Shown here piece after piece: positions 1 through 8,484 of a stretch of DNA of 64,000 bases. The stretch comes from Cupriavidus basilensis OR16 (GTDB lineage: Bacteria > Pseudomonadota > Gammaproteobacteria > Burkholderiales > Burkholderiaceae). The translations under genes were made by a program, and so were the position numbers. The first letter of the stretch is position 1; the number at the start of each line of letters is the position of its first letter. The stretch covers positions 1 through 64,000 of the forward strand of contig NZ_AHJE01000086.1 in the NCBI RefSeq assembly GCF_000243095.1, written 5' to 3'. A model generated the notes under the pieces. That model ran no database searches. It was not told where the DNA came from and saw nothing but the letters and a program-made list of their open reading frames with translations.

Positions 1-276
1 TCGATCTACCGCAAGCAGACCCCCACGCTGCGCGACAAGTACAACTTCACCGACGAAGAAGTCGAATTCTTCGACCTGCACATCGTCTCGGATGAAATCC
101 ACGGCGAGCGGGGCTACCAGATCGTGCTCGAACACGCCAACACCCCGGAGCTGCAGCAGCGCTGCCTGAAAATCTGCGAAATCGGCGCCCAGATGCGCCT
201 GCTCTACACCACCGCCCTCTATCACGACTACGTCGCACAGGAAATCCCCCTCCCAGAACTGGAGATGGCTGCCTGA
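1..276 (+). CDS. Iron-containing redox enzyme family protein (haem-oxygenase/TenA-PqqC fold), C-terminal part
   Basis: Frame 1 is open from the first base and stops at 276, giving the last 91 residues; the start lies outside the window. The fragment contains YNFTDEEVEFFDLHI, an HGERGYQIV stretch and a helix-rich end (MRLLYTTALYHDY), which resembles the C-terminal half of PqqC/TenA-fold 'iron-containing redox enzyme' proteins, where conserved Glu and His residues hold a metal. It lies 90 bases upstream of an aldehyde dehydrogenase on the same strand and may begin that operon. Family assignment comes from general resemblance of a fragment; substrate unknown. Confidence 0.6.
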   Translation, partial: SIYRKQTPTLRDKYNFTDEEVEFFDLHIVSDEIHGERGYQIVLEHANTPELQQRCLKICEIGAQMRLLYTTALYHDYVAQEIPLPELEMAA

Positions 277-365
277 GCCCGCCCGCCCGCCTGGGCGCAG
301 ACGCAGCACCGCATTGGCATTGACGGCCCCGCCCGGGGCCTGACCGGATGAAAGGCTTGGACATC

Positions 366-1586
366 ATGGCAGTGGCAAAGACAGACGAATTCAACAACTA
401 CATCAATGGCGAATGGTCGAAGAGCGCCAGCGGGCGCACTTTCGACAACGTCAACCCGGCCGATACCGGCGATATCGTCGGCCGTTTCCAGGCCTCGAGC
501 GCGGATGACGCGCAGGCCGCCGTGGCCGCCGCCGCGGCCGCGTTCGACGCGTGGAAGAAGACCCCCATCTCCAAGCGCGCCAAGATCCTCAACGGCGCCG
601 CCGATTACCTGGAAGCCAACGTCGGCCAGATCGCCGAGGAACTGACCCGCGAAGAGGGCAAGGCGCTCAACTTGAGCAAGGATGAAGTGCTGCGCTCGGC
701 GCAGACCATCCGCTTCTATGCCGTGGAAGGGCAGTCCTTCTCCGGCGAGACGTACCCCCAGGACGATCCCGACATGATCGTCTACAGCCAGCGCGAGCCG
801 CTGGGCGTGGTGACCGTGATCTCGCCGTGGAATTTTCCGGTGTCGATCCCGGCGCGCAAGATCGCCCCGGCGCTGATCGCGGGCAACACCGTGGTGTTCA
901 AGCCCTCGTCGGATGCGCCGCTGAGCGGCTACCGGCTGGCACAGGCGTTTGTCGAAGCCGGCATCCCCAAGGGCGTGCTCAACTTCATCACCGGCCGTGC
1001 CGGCGACGTGGGCGCGGCCATTACCGAAGCGCCGGCGGTGCGCGCGATTTCCTTTACCGGCTCGACCGCCGCTGGCCAGCATATCCATCGCTCGGTGTCG
1101 CTGAGCACGCGCACCCAGATGGAACTCGGCGGCAAGAACCCGTTGATCGTGATGGAAGACGCCGACCTGGACCGCGCGGTGGACCTCACCATCAAGGGCG
1201 GCCTGTCGCTGAGCGGCCAGGCCTGCACCGGCACCAGCCGCGTGCTGGTGATGGCTTCGGTCAAGGCCGCCTATACGCGCGAGGAAATCTTCGGGCCGGT
1301 GATCGCCATCATCGAGGTGAGCAGCTATGCCGACGCCATCACCAAGGCCAACGACACCGAGTACGGTTTGTCGGCCGCCATCGTGACCAGCAATCCACGC
1401 TATGCGCACGACTTCGCGCATGACATCCAGTCGGGCACGGTCAAGATCAACCGCACCACCACGGGCAACCTGATCAACGCGCCGTTCGGCGGCCTCAAGC
1501 AATCCAGCACCTCCACCTTTCGCGAGTCGGGCCGAGCAGGGCTGGAGTTCTACACGCAGATCAAGACCGTTTATCGCGGCTGCTGA
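366..1586 (+). pseudogene. NAD-dependent aldehyde dehydrogenase with an internal in-frame deletion
   Basis: The protein opens MAVAKTDEFNNYINGEW, the usual start of this family, so ATG 366 is preferred to the in-frame ATG at 348. The Rossmann-domain motif SPWNFPVSIPARK, the general-base Glu in MELGGKNP (about residue 251) and the nucleophile Cys in GQACTG (about residue 286) are present. Only about 20 residues separate this Cys from EEIFGPV, whereas typical ALDHs have about 97, so roughly 77 residues are missing at about 1271-1280. The C-terminal NAPFGGLKQSS motif is intact. At about 406 residues it is well short of the usual 480. The reading frame is preserved, but part of the catalytic domain is lost and activity is doubtful. 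Confidence 0.85.
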
Positions 1587-1601
1587 GCCAGGGCCAGCGA
1601 G

Positions 1602-1631
1602 CCGATACCGATACCGATACCGATACCGATA
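1602..1631 (+). repeat. Five tandem copies of the hexamer CCGATA
   Basis: Five perfect consecutive copies lie in the gap between the aldehyde dehydrogenase stop (1586) and the GlcG-like gene (1669). A hexamer array in a non-coding gap can vary in length by replication slippage; its distance from the next start (about 38 bases) leaves room for an effect on spacing upstream of that gene, but no promoter elements are recognised around it. Confidence 0.9.
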
Positions 1632-1668
1632 GTCAATCAGCATCCGCGCATCAAGATAGGAGCAGGAC

Positions 1669-2148
1669 ATGAAGAAAGCCATCAAGCTGGAACTGAAGGA
1701 AGCCCGTCACATGGTGGCGGCAGCCATCCGCAAGTCCGAGGAAATCGGCGTGCTGGAATCGATCTGCGTGGTCGACGACGGCGGCTATCCGCTGGCGCTG
1801 GAGCGCATGGACGGCGCGCGCATCACCGGCCCGCAGATCGCCTGGAACAAGGCCTTCACGGCCGCCGGCCACAAGCGTTCCACCCATTTGTTCAACCAGG
1901 CCCCCAACGGCCCCGCGCTGCCGGGCAATGAAGCCTTTGGCATCCAGTGGAGCTTCGAGGGCAAGTTCGCCGTGTTTGTTGGCGGCTTCCCGATCGTGAT
2001 CAACGGCGAAGTCGTCGGCGGCATCGGCCTGAGCGGCGGCAATGGCGAGCAGGACACGGCATGCGGCGTGGCCGCGCTGCAGGCCCTGCAGGAGCTGCTG
2101 GCCGGCGACGGCCTGGAGGTGCTGGTCCAGGCCGATATCAAGAAATAA
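1669..2148 (+). CDS. GlcG/HbpS-family (DUF336) haem-binding-like protein
   Basis: 159 residues, full length for the family. The motif ICVVDDGGYPLALERMDGA near the N-terminus and the glycine-rich VVGGIGLSGGNGEQD segment are the hallmark of GlcG/HbpS proteins, some of which bind haem or degradation products and many of which sit in oxidative catabolic operons. ATG 1669 follows the ribosome-binding sequence AGGAGCAGGAC. It lies between an aldehyde dehydrogenase and a ferredoxin-type reductase on the same strand, which suggests a shared catabolic operon; its exact job is not known. Confidence 0.85.
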   Translation: MKKAIKLELKEARHMVAAAIRKSEEIGVLESICVVDDGGYPLALERMDGARITGPQIAWNKAFTAAGHKRSTHLFNQAPNGPALPGNEAFGIQWSFEGKFAVFVGGFPIVINGEVVGGIGLSGGNGEQDTACGVAALQALQELLAGDGLEVLVQADIKK

Positions 2149-2234
2149 GCGCCGGCATCCGCATAGTCAGCGCAGATCCCTTGTCTCCGACGATTCTCAC
2201 CTCTCCCACGTCTCCCACGTTTTCCGAGTCCGCC

Positions 2235-3223
2235 ATGTCTTACCGCATTCACCTCATCGAATCCCAGCAGACGTTCGACGTCGGTGCCGACGAATCGGTG
2301 CTGGATGGCGCCCTGCGCGCCAATGTGCCGATGGCGCACGACTGCCGCTTCGGCGGTTGCGCCACATGCCGCATCAAGCTGGTGGAGGGCACGGTGGCCT
2401 ATGAGGAATATCCCATGGGCCTGACGCCGGAAGAGGAGGGCCAAGGCTTTGCGCTGGCCTGCCAGGCGCGGCCCACCAGCGACCTGGTGATCAGCACCGA
2501 GCGGCCAGGGGAGCCGTGCGCCGAACCCGCGCGCCATACCGCGGTGATCCGCCATATCGCGCCGCTCAGCGCCGACGTGGTGCACCTGACGCTGGAGTTG
2601 CCGCAGGCGCAGGCGCTTGACTACCGTCCTGGCCAGTACCTCAAGATCTTTACCGGTGACGGCATCGCGCGCAGTTTCTCGATGGCGTCGGTACCCAGGG
2701 ACCGCACGGTGGACCTGCACGTGCGCCGCATTCCCGGTGGCTACTTCACCGAGCGCTTGCTGGCGGGACTGCGCGCCGACGACCAGCTCGACGTGGAGCT
2801 GCCGCTGGGCGGCTTCTATTTCCGCAAGGACGACTATCGGCCGCTGGTGATGGTGGCTACGGGCACCGGGCTGGCTCCGATCAAGAGCATCCTCGAATCG
2901 CTGATGGACGATCCGGATTGCCCGCCGGTCTCGCTGTACTGGGGCATGCGTACCCAGGCGGACCTGTACCTGCACCAACAGATCCAGGCGTGGGGGGCGC
3001 GGCTTTACGATTTCCAGTACGTGCCGGTGCTATCGCGTGCCGACGGCACATGGAGCGGCCGGCGCGGCCACGTGCAGCACGCCGTTGCCGCCGACCTGCC
3101 GGACCTGTCCGAGCACGGTGCGGCTCGCCCGACATGATCCGCGACGCCCGCGAGGCCTTTCTCGGGCTGGGCGCCAGCGGCGCGCATATCTACGCCGATA
3201 GCTTCACATTCCAACGCAACTGA
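2235..3223 (+). pseudogene. 2Fe-2S ferredoxin/FAD/NAD(P) reductase, frameshifted near the C-terminus
   Basis: The protein starts MSYRIHLIESQQTF at 2235. The N-terminal plant-type ferredoxin domain has the C-x4-C-x2-C ligands (CRFGGCATC) and a fourth Cys in ALACQARP. An FAD domain (RSFSMAS) and an NAD domain (VATGTGLAPIKSI) follow, as in CDP-6-deoxyglucoseen reductase and phenol-hydroxylase reductase. The frame ends early at 3137 with EHGAARPT, while the expected end of the NAD domain (CGSPDMIRDAREAF to SFTFQRN) continues in another frame to 3223. A small deletion of a non-multiple of three near 3115-3122 explains this. Such reductases pass electrons from NAD(P)H to an oxygenase; no oxygenase of the Rieske or diiron type is seen here. 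Confidence 0.85.
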
Positions 3224-3231
3224 ACCATCGC

Positions 3232-3265
3232 GCACGGGCCGGCCAAGGCGTTGGCCGGCCCGTGC
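3232..3265 (+). terminator. Strong hairpin, probable transcription terminator
   Basis: A perfect 15-bp inverted repeat, GCACGGGCCGGCCAA and its complement, surrounds the 4-base loop GGCG. It begins 8 bases after the end of the ferredoxin reductase reading frame. There is no T-tract after it, so it may act as a Rho-assisted terminator or an RNA-stabilising 3' structure. It ends 15 bases before the GntR start, so an operator role cannot be excluded. Confidence 0.7.
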
Positions 3266-3280
3266 TCCCACAAGACGAAC

Positions 3281-3979
3281 ATGTCCGACGACCACGGCAG
3301 TGTTCCACCCGCCCACCCGGCAGGCCTTCCCGGCGACAGCCTCGGCTCGCGCCATTCGCCGCTGTTCTCGCAGGTGACCGATACCTTGCGCCAGCGCATC
3401 GTCGGCGGCGTGTACCGCCAGGGTGACCGGCTGGTGGAGCACACGCTCTCGGCGGAGCTGGGTGTATCGCGCGTGCCGGTGCGGGAGGCGCTGCGCGCGC
3501 TGGCGGCCGAAGGGCTGGTTCGCATCGAGCCGCGCCGGGGTGCGTCGGTGGCGTGCCTGTCGGAGCATGTGGCCCGGGAGATGGTGGAGGTGCGCGCCAC
3601 GCTGGAAGGCCTGAACGCCAAGCTGGCCGCGCAACGGCGCGATCCTCGGCTGGTCGCCGAGTTGCAGGAGGTGCTGCGCCAGGGCAGCGCGGCTGCGTGC
3701 GGCGGCGAGGATGAGCGCCTGCTCACGCTTAATTTCCGTTTTCATGAAGTGCTGGGCAACATCGCCGCCAACAGCGTGCTGCAGGAGATGATGCGCTCCT
3801 TGCGCGAGCGTACCGGGCTGGTGTTTGCGTCCGCGCACCGGCAGCGCGCGCAGCAGAACTGGGACGAGCACGCGCAGATCCTGCGGGCGGTGATCGCCGG
3901 CGACGCCGACCTCGCGTCACTGCTCGCCACGCGCCATGTGTACAGCGCGGCGGCGGCGGCCACGCCCGTCGGCCCCTAG
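3281..3979 (+). CDS. GntR-family (FadR/FCD subfamily) transcriptional regulator
   Basis: An N-terminal winged helix with the typical segment LSAELGVSRVPVREALRALAAEGLVRIEPRRG is followed by an all-helical FCD ligand domain (VRATLEGLNAKLAA, LNFRFHEVL). FCD regulators usually repress catabolic operons and respond to a carboxylate. The frame is open from TTG 3251, but that codon lies inside the terminator stem, so ATG 3281 is preferred. It is likely the local regulator of the ALDH/GlcG/reductase set just upstream, by position only. Confidence 0.85.
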   Translation: MSDDHGSVPPAHPAGLPGDSLGSRHSPLFSQVTDTLRQRIVGGVYRQGDRLVEHTLSAELGVSRVPVREALRALAAEGLVRIEPRRGASVACLSEHVAREMVEVRATLEGLNAKLAAQRRDPRLVAELQEVLRQGSAAACGGEDERLLTLNFRFHEVLGNIAANSVLQEMMRSLRERTGLVFASAHRQRAQQNWDEHAQILRAVIAGDADLASLLATRHVYSAAAAATPVGP

Positions 3980-3989
3980 GTCTTGCGCC

Positions 3990-4511
3990 TTAGTTACGCA
4001 GCGCCACGGCAATGGCATGGTCCAGGTGTTCGATGCCGAACGTCACGTCCTGTATGGCCCCATTGACGAAGAATGCCGGTGTGCTGCGCACATGGCTGGC
4101 GATGCCGCCTTGCTGGTGCTCGCGCACGCGCTGCAGGTAGGTGTGGGCCTTCATATCGTAGTCAAAGCGCTCCAGGTCCAGTTCCAGCGTGGCGGCGTAC
4201 TCGCGCAGCATCGCCGGCTTGATGCCGTGATGTTGCTCGAATATCTGCTGGTGCATCGGCCAGAACTTGTGCTGGGCCGCCGCTGCCTCGGCAGCCTCCG
4301 CGGCGGCTTGCGCCAGCGGATGCCAGGCCGACAGCGGGAAATGGCGGTACACAAAGCGCACCCGGTCGTGGTAGCGGGCCAGCAGGATCTTCACCCCGCC
4401 GTAGGCCAGGCGGCAATACTGGCAGTCGAAGTCGCCATACTCGACCACGGTGACGTGGGCCGAGGCAGGCCCCAGTACATGGTCGGTCTTTTCAACGGGC
4501 GTCGACAGCAT
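3990..4511 (-). CDS. DsbA-family thioredoxin-fold oxidoreductase
   Basis: 173 residues. The thioredoxin motif is YGDFDCQYC (CxxC = CQYC), followed by the helical insertion typical of DsbA-like and DSBA/FrnE proteins, and cis-Pro region STPAFFVNG. ATG 4511 was chosen because AAGGAG lies 6 bases upstream; the open frame extends further to 4604 without a better site. No signal peptide is seen from this start, so it is probably cytoplasmic, unlike classical DsbA. It lies 59 bases downstream of a UBP zinc-finger gene on the same strand, and the two probably form an operon. Confidence 0.85.
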   Translation of the reverse strand: MLSTPVEKTDHVLGPASAHVTVVEYGDFDCQYCRLAYGGVKILLARYHDRVRFVYRHFPLSAWHPLAQAAAEAAEAAAAQHKFWPMHQQIFEQHHGIKPAMLREYAATLELDLERFDYDMKAHTYLQRVREHQQGGIASHVRSTPAFFVNGAIQDVTFGIEHLDHAIAVALRN

Positions 4512-4570
4512 GACATTCTCCTTGCAGGATTGGCGCATGGGGGTTGGCTTGCGCGAGCCCGGGACGCCCC

Positions 4571-4831
4571 TCAGGGAATGAACAGCTTGTCGATATAGCA
4601 CCAACGCCAGGTTTCGCCCGGCTCGAACGACTGGACCACCGGGTGCTCCGTGGCAAGGAAATGGCGGGCGGCATGCTGGTTAGGCGAATCGTCGCAGCAG
4701 CCGACATGGCCGCAGCACAGGCAGATGCGCAGGTGCACCCATTCGTCGCCGCTGCGCAGGCATTCCTCGCAGCCTTCCGCGCTAGGCGTCACGGAATGGC
4801 TCAATGCAAGATGCGGACACGCCGTTGTCAT
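4571..4831 (-). CDS. UBP-type zinc-finger domain protein
   Basis: 86 residues from MTTACPHL. It has the Cys/His pattern of the ZnF-UBP domain: CxxC in EGCEECL, ICLCCGHVGCCDDS, and HAARHFLATEHPVVQSFEPGE. In eukaryotes this fold binds the ubiquitin C-terminus; bacterial stand-alone copies are common but of unknown role. The end (WRWCYIDKLFIP) matches the bacterial subfamily. It shares strand and spacing with the DsbA-like gene at 3990-4511. Confidence 0.85.
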   Translation of the reverse strand: MTTACPHLALSHSVTPSAEGCEECLRSGDEWVHLRICLCCGHVGCCDDSPNQHAARHFLATEHPVVQSFEPGETWRWCYIDKLFIP

Positions 4832-4950
4832 TGCGGTACTCCATCTTTGGCGCGGGCATGGCAGCCGTAACGTTGCGCCGAACGCGGACAAGCCAGGGTA
4901 TTTCATTGTAGGCGGCGAGGCAGCGAAGGAAAGCACGGCGATCGGCGCGC

Positions 4951-5118
4951 GCAGACAAGCTGGCCGAAGCGGATGCCATCCAGTTCGGCACGCTGACGCG
5001 GTTTGGCAATATGTGCGTGCAGATACGCAATTTCCCCGATCAGACGGGAGGGCTTTGGATACGCAGCGGCCTGGTGGACAAGGTTGGCAGCGGCTTTACC
5101 GGCGAGGGTTGTTCGTAA
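4951..5118 (+). pseudogene. Remnant of a WrbA-type NAD(P)H:quinone oxidoreductase
   Basis: In this frame the translation reads ADAIQFGTLTRFGNMCVQIRN then FPDQTGGLW and LVDKVGSGF, an unmistakable middle piece of WrbA flavodoxin-fold proteins (consensus FGTPTRFGNM and DQTGGLW). It ends at TAA 5118 and has no start or flavodoxin N-terminus upstream. Only about 55 of about 200 residues survive, with substitutions in conserved positions (GTL for GTP). A decayed remnant. Confidence 0.75.
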
Positions 5119-5194
5119 AGGACCTAGTAAACTAGGGACGATTCAGGAGCAAGCGCCAGCCAAGGCGCCGAATCACCTAGTCTAAGGATCGATA

Positions 5195-5983
5195 TTGAAA
5201 GCCCTCACGCAACCCAGCCGCCTTCTGGCGCTAGCCATTTTTTGTGGCGCCCTGCAAATGTCAGGTTGCGCGCCCACAACCCCGTCGGCACCTGGCGCAT
5301 CGCCGCCACACAGCTTCGTGATCGGACCGGAGGCAGGCGATCCCCATTCCCACGCTGCATTCCCGGCGACGCCAGACGACATCATCAAGGTGTCGTCACA
5401 TGTACGGGTGACGACGGCCGTCGGTCAGGGGCTTAATTTCTTCGCAATTCAAGTCAATTTCCCAAATAAGACCTGGGCTCACGGCGGCCCCCAACTGGTG
5501 AACGGCCACTATCAAATGAATTGGGGCGGACTGGTGAGCCGCGGCGGTGGCGCGACCGATTATCGGGAGGAGGATCCCGCTTTGGATCTCCGCTTGATGC
5601 AGAACGCTGCCGATTCAGAGCGCAGTCACGCGTATCCGTGGGTGACGGGCAAAGAGTACATCCTCACGATCGAAAGGGGGAGGCAGATAACATTTCCGCC
5701 AGGCGTGTACGTCTTCATTGGTTCTGGCCCGCAGGTTTCCGTACCCGATGCGCGCACCATGTGGGAATGGAAGTTCACCTTGAAGCCCGCCGACGGTGGC
5801 GATCCGGTCCAAGTGTCCACGCTGTACGATGCTGCTGATCGGATAGCCAGTTTCTATATCTGGAACGAGTGTGGCTATGGCTCATGCGGCAAGGGACAGA
5901 GCGCCACCTGGTTCATGCCGGTCTATACCCGGCTCGGCGCGCCTGGCGTGAAGATGCAGGCACAGATACTAAGGCGCTTTTAG
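5195..5983 (+). CDS. Predicted lipoprotein of unknown function
   Basis: 262 residues beginning at TTG 5195, preceded by AAGGATC. The first 25 residues form a lipoprotein signal (hydrophobic LLALAIFCGAL, then lipobox MSGC). The mature part is rich in beta-strand-forming and aromatic residues, with a Cys pair in WNECGYGSCGKGQ near the end. I do not recognise the family. It is followed 114 bases later by an alginate-lyase-like lipoprotein on the same strand, so a role in polysaccharide handling at the envelope is possible but inferred. Confidence 0.6.
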   Translation: MKALTQPSRLLALAIFCGALQMSGCAPTTPSAPGASPPHSFVIGPEAGDPHSHAAFPATPDDIIKVSSHVRVTTAVGQGLNFFAIQVNFPNKTWAHGGPQLVNGHYQMNWGGLVSRGGGATDYREEDPALDLRLMQNAADSERSHAYPWVTGKEYILTIERGRQITFPPGVYVFIGSGPQVSVPDARTMWEWKFTLKPADGGDPVQVSTLYDAADRIASFYIWNECGYGSCGKGQSATWFMPVYTRLGAPGVKMQAQILRRF

Positions 5984-6097
5984 AGACATCCCAACCATGC
6001 CTGCCTCGGCCAACGGGTCGGCGTTCCCTTGGGGGCTTGGCCGGGGCACTCCCGGTATCATTCCATGCGTTGGTAAACGCGAACGGACCTTCACTGT

Positions 6098-7597
6098 ATG
6101 ACTCTTCGTAAAGTCGCGCCAAAGCGGCCCTCCACCTGGGTTCGAAACTCGGCTGCCGCCGTCCTCTGGATCCTGGCCTGCACAGGCTGCGCGGTCCAGC
6201 AAGCTCCCCATGCTACGTCTTCCAAGGCTGTGGCGCTCAGCAAGCAGGCGGCATGGCCAAGCGCGGAACTGGTCGATTCGCTACGCGCGTCACCAGGGCG
6301 GTGGTCCGCACTACGTGCGACGTGCGACCGGAACCTTGACTACACCCCGCATCCAATTGCTGATTTCACGCCGCCACCGCACTATGTCGATCGGGCAGGC
6401 GAGCAACGCTTCGCCAGGTCATTGGGAGACGACGGTCATGTAGCCTATCAAGAGGCGCTGTGTTTCGCGCTGAGCGGTGATCGACGATACGCGGAAACGA
6501 GTGAGCGCATACTCGATGCCTGGGCGGCTGGCGTACAACGCATTGACCGCGGGCAAGGTGCCGCCGATTTCAACTTCATGTTTTCCGCGTACGTGTTGGC
6601 CGCGGTGATGGTTCGTGCCGACAGTCAGTGGCATGACGCCACGTTCAAGAGCTTCCTGCGCGAACGCGTGCTGCCCCTTTCGGCCGCATCGCGATCCAAT
6701 AACTTTGGCAACTGGGGTGTGCTGCTTGAAGCAAGCAGTGCCGCCTATCTCAATGACCGCCGCCTCATGGAGCAGGCAATACATCGCTGGCGCGCCCTGA
6801 TGCTCAGCCAGGTGTCGCCAGATGGATCGATGACGGCTGAAATCTGTCGGAGCAACACAACGGATTATTGTGGCGGACCCGATAAAGGGGTGAACGGCCT
6901 AGCGTATACACACTATACGTTGCTGCCCTCCACACTGGCGGCGGAAGTCTTCCGCAATGAGGGCTTCAACGTTTATGCAGGCGACGCCGGTCAGCAACTT
7001 GCCTTGGCCTATGCAAGAGCAGCAGGTTGGACCGCGCATCCGGAAACCTTCCCTTACTACGCCAGCAACGGCGGGCACCTGATTGGCGTGCGCAACGCGG
7101 CATATTTTCGGATTTTGCAGCGCAGGGTTCCCCGTACCGACGGCGGTGTCGTCATTCAACAGGGCAATCTCGCCATGGATGGATACGAAATCGCTTTATT
7201 GACCTCGGACAGCACGGCGGCCAGGGTGTCGGGACGCTTCGGTAAAGACCATTGGCGGGCGGATCTTCGCCGCTTCGCCGGTGGCGCCAACCAGCACGTG
7301 GCGCCGCCGCAGTCCGTTGACGATGCGCGCCGTGCGCGCGGTCGCGGGCCGCGCGGCGTCCCCGTCTTCGACAAACTCCACGGCGACGAACAGCCCGGCC
7401 CCGCGTATGTCGCCGATCAGCGGATGCCGTGCCGCCAGGCCTGCCAGCCGCTCGCGCAGGTATGTGCCTACGCGCCGCACTTGCGCCGTGAGCTGCGTCT
7501 GCTCGATGACGTCAAGCACCGCCATGCCGGCGGCGACGGAGACCGGGTTGCCGCCGAAGGTATTGAAGTAACGGCACTCGCGCCCAAACGCCTCTAG
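6098..7597 (+). CDS. Alginate-lyase-family lipoprotein; native part ends near 7235, remainder is read-through of antisense sequence
   Basis: A signal with lipobox-like LACTGC is followed by an alpha/alpha-barrel lyase domain: SNNFGNWGVLLEASSAAYL (the NN-GNW catalytic region of alginate lyases), DGSMTAEICRSNTTDYCG and LAYTHYTL. Native homology runs to about residue 380 (LLTSDSTAARVSGRF). From about 7240 the frame runs across the 3' end of the oppositely oriented aminotransferase, adding about 120 meaningless residues. The true C-terminus has therefore been lost at a junction. Probable periplasmic or outer-membrane polyuronate lyase; substrate uncertain. Confidence 0.7.
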   Translation: MTLRKVAPKRPSTWVRNSAAAVLWILACTGCAVQQAPHATSSKAVALSKQAAWPSAELVDSLRASPGRWSALRATCDRNLDYTPHPIADFTPPPHYVDRAGEQRFARSLGDDGHVAYQEALCFALSGDRRYAETSERILDAWAAGVQRIDRGQGAADFNFMFSAYVLAAVMVRADSQWHDATFKSFLRERVLPLSAASRSNNFGNWGVLLEASSAAYLNDRRLMEQAIHRWRALMLSQVSPDGSMTAEICRSNTTDYCGGPDKGVNGLAYTHYTLLPSTLAAEVFRNEGFNVYAGDAGQQLALAYARAAGWTAHPETFPYYASNGGHLIGVRNAAYFRILQRRVPRTDGGVVIQQGNLAMDGYEIALLTSDSTAARVSGRFGKDHWRADLRRFAGGANQHVAPPQSVDDARRARGRGPRGVPVFDKLHGDEQPGPAYVADQRMPCRQACQPLAQVCAYAPHLRRELRLLDDVKHRHAGGDGDRVAAEGIEVTALAPKRL

Positions 7598-8464
7598 CAC
7601 TTCAGGGCGCACGGCCAGCCCGGCGAGCGGATGGCCGTTGCCCATCGGCTTGCCCATGGTGACGATGTCCGGCACCACGCCATGACGCTGGAATCCCCAG
7701 AACGCCTCGCCGGTGCGCCCCAGGCCGGGCTGCACCTCGTCGGCGATGAACACGCCGCCGGCCGCGCGGATGGCGGCGGCCGCGTCTTTCAGGAAGCCGG
7801 GAGGATCGGTGAAAATGCCGTCGCTGGAGAATACGGTGTCGACCAGCAGCGCGGCGGGGCGGATGCCATGCGCGCGCAGGTCCTCGATGGCGTGGCGCAC
7901 CCCTTCGGCAAAGACGGCACCGAGCTGCGCCGGCGCGACGCGGTAACTGTCCGGCGCCGGCACGGTACGCACGTTGTCGCCGAGCTTCACATAGCGCCCG
8001 AGCGAGGGCGATGCCTCGGCAATGGACGCGGTCACGCCGTGATAGGCAAAGCGCGTGATGATCAGCCCTTGCGCGCCGGTGTGGGCGCGTGCGATGCGCA
8101 TCGCCAGGTCGTTGGCCTCGCTGCCGGTGCAGGTGAGCATGGCATGGCCCAGCGCGTCCGGCATGGTAGCCAGCAGGCGCTCCGCGTAGTCCAGGATGCC
8201 CTCGTGCAGGTAGCGCGTGTGCGTGTTCAGCTGCGCGGCCTGGCGGGCAATGGCTTGCACCACCTGCGGATGGCAATGGCCGACCGACGCCACGTTGTTA
8301 TACGCATCGAGGTAGCGCTCGCCGTTGGCGTCGTAAAGCCAGACGCCATCGCCGCGCACGACGTGCAGCGGCTCCTCGTAGAACAGGCGGTACGCGGGAC
8401 CGAGCACGCGGGCGCGCCGCTCGGTCAGTGCCGCAACGGATGGGGTGGCTGCTGCCATGGTCAT
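7196..8464 (-). CDS. Class III PLP-dependent aminotransferase or phospho-lyase, C-terminus replaced
   Basis: The protein begins MTMAAATPSVAAL at 8464, with AAGGAATCCG upstream. It carries GSEANDLAMR, AYHGVTASI, DEVQPGLGRTG and the PLP-lysine region TMGKPMGNGHPLAG. The N-terminus (LFYEEPLHVVRG, YLDAYNNVASVGHCHP, LNTHTRYLHE) resembles the AGXT2L phospho-lyase branch (ethanolamine-phosphate and phosphohydroxylysine phospho-lyases). It lies just downstream of a hydroxylysine-kinase-like gene, which fits a kinase plus phospho-lyase pair. After KIRPPMVF (about 7240) the last 15 residues come from antisense of the lyase gene, so about 20-30 native residues are missing. Confidence 0.8.
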   Translation of the reverse strand: MTMAAATPSVAALTERRARVLGPAYRLFYEEPLHVVRGDGVWLYDANGERYLDAYNNVASVGHCHPQVVQAIARQAAQLNTHTRYLHEGILDYAERLLATMPDALGHAMLTCTGSEANDLAMRIARAHTGAQGLIITRFAYHGVTASIAEASPSLGRYVKLGDNVRTVPAPDSYRVAPAQLGAVFAEGVRHAIEDLRAHGIRPAALLVDTVFSSDGIFTDPPGFLKDAAAAIRAAGGVFIADEVQPGLGRTGEAFWGFQRHGVVPDIVTMGKPMGNGHPLAGLAVRPEVLEAFGRECRYFNTFGGNPVSVAAGMAVLDVIEQTQLTAQVRRVGTYLRERLAGLAARHPLIGDIRGAGLFVAVEFVEDGDAARPATARTARIVNGLRRRHVLVGATGEAAKIRPPMVFTEASRHPGRRAVRGQ

Positions 8465-8484
8465 CGGATTCCTTGGTGTCGTGG

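Noticed and set aside
228..1685. 485-residue minus-strand ORF
   Set aside because: It is antisense to the aldehyde dehydrogenase and reflects high GC; no family motifs.
7241..7597. C-terminal extension of the alginate-lyase-like protein
   Set aside because: It is antisense to the aminotransferase and has no homology; the true end was lost.
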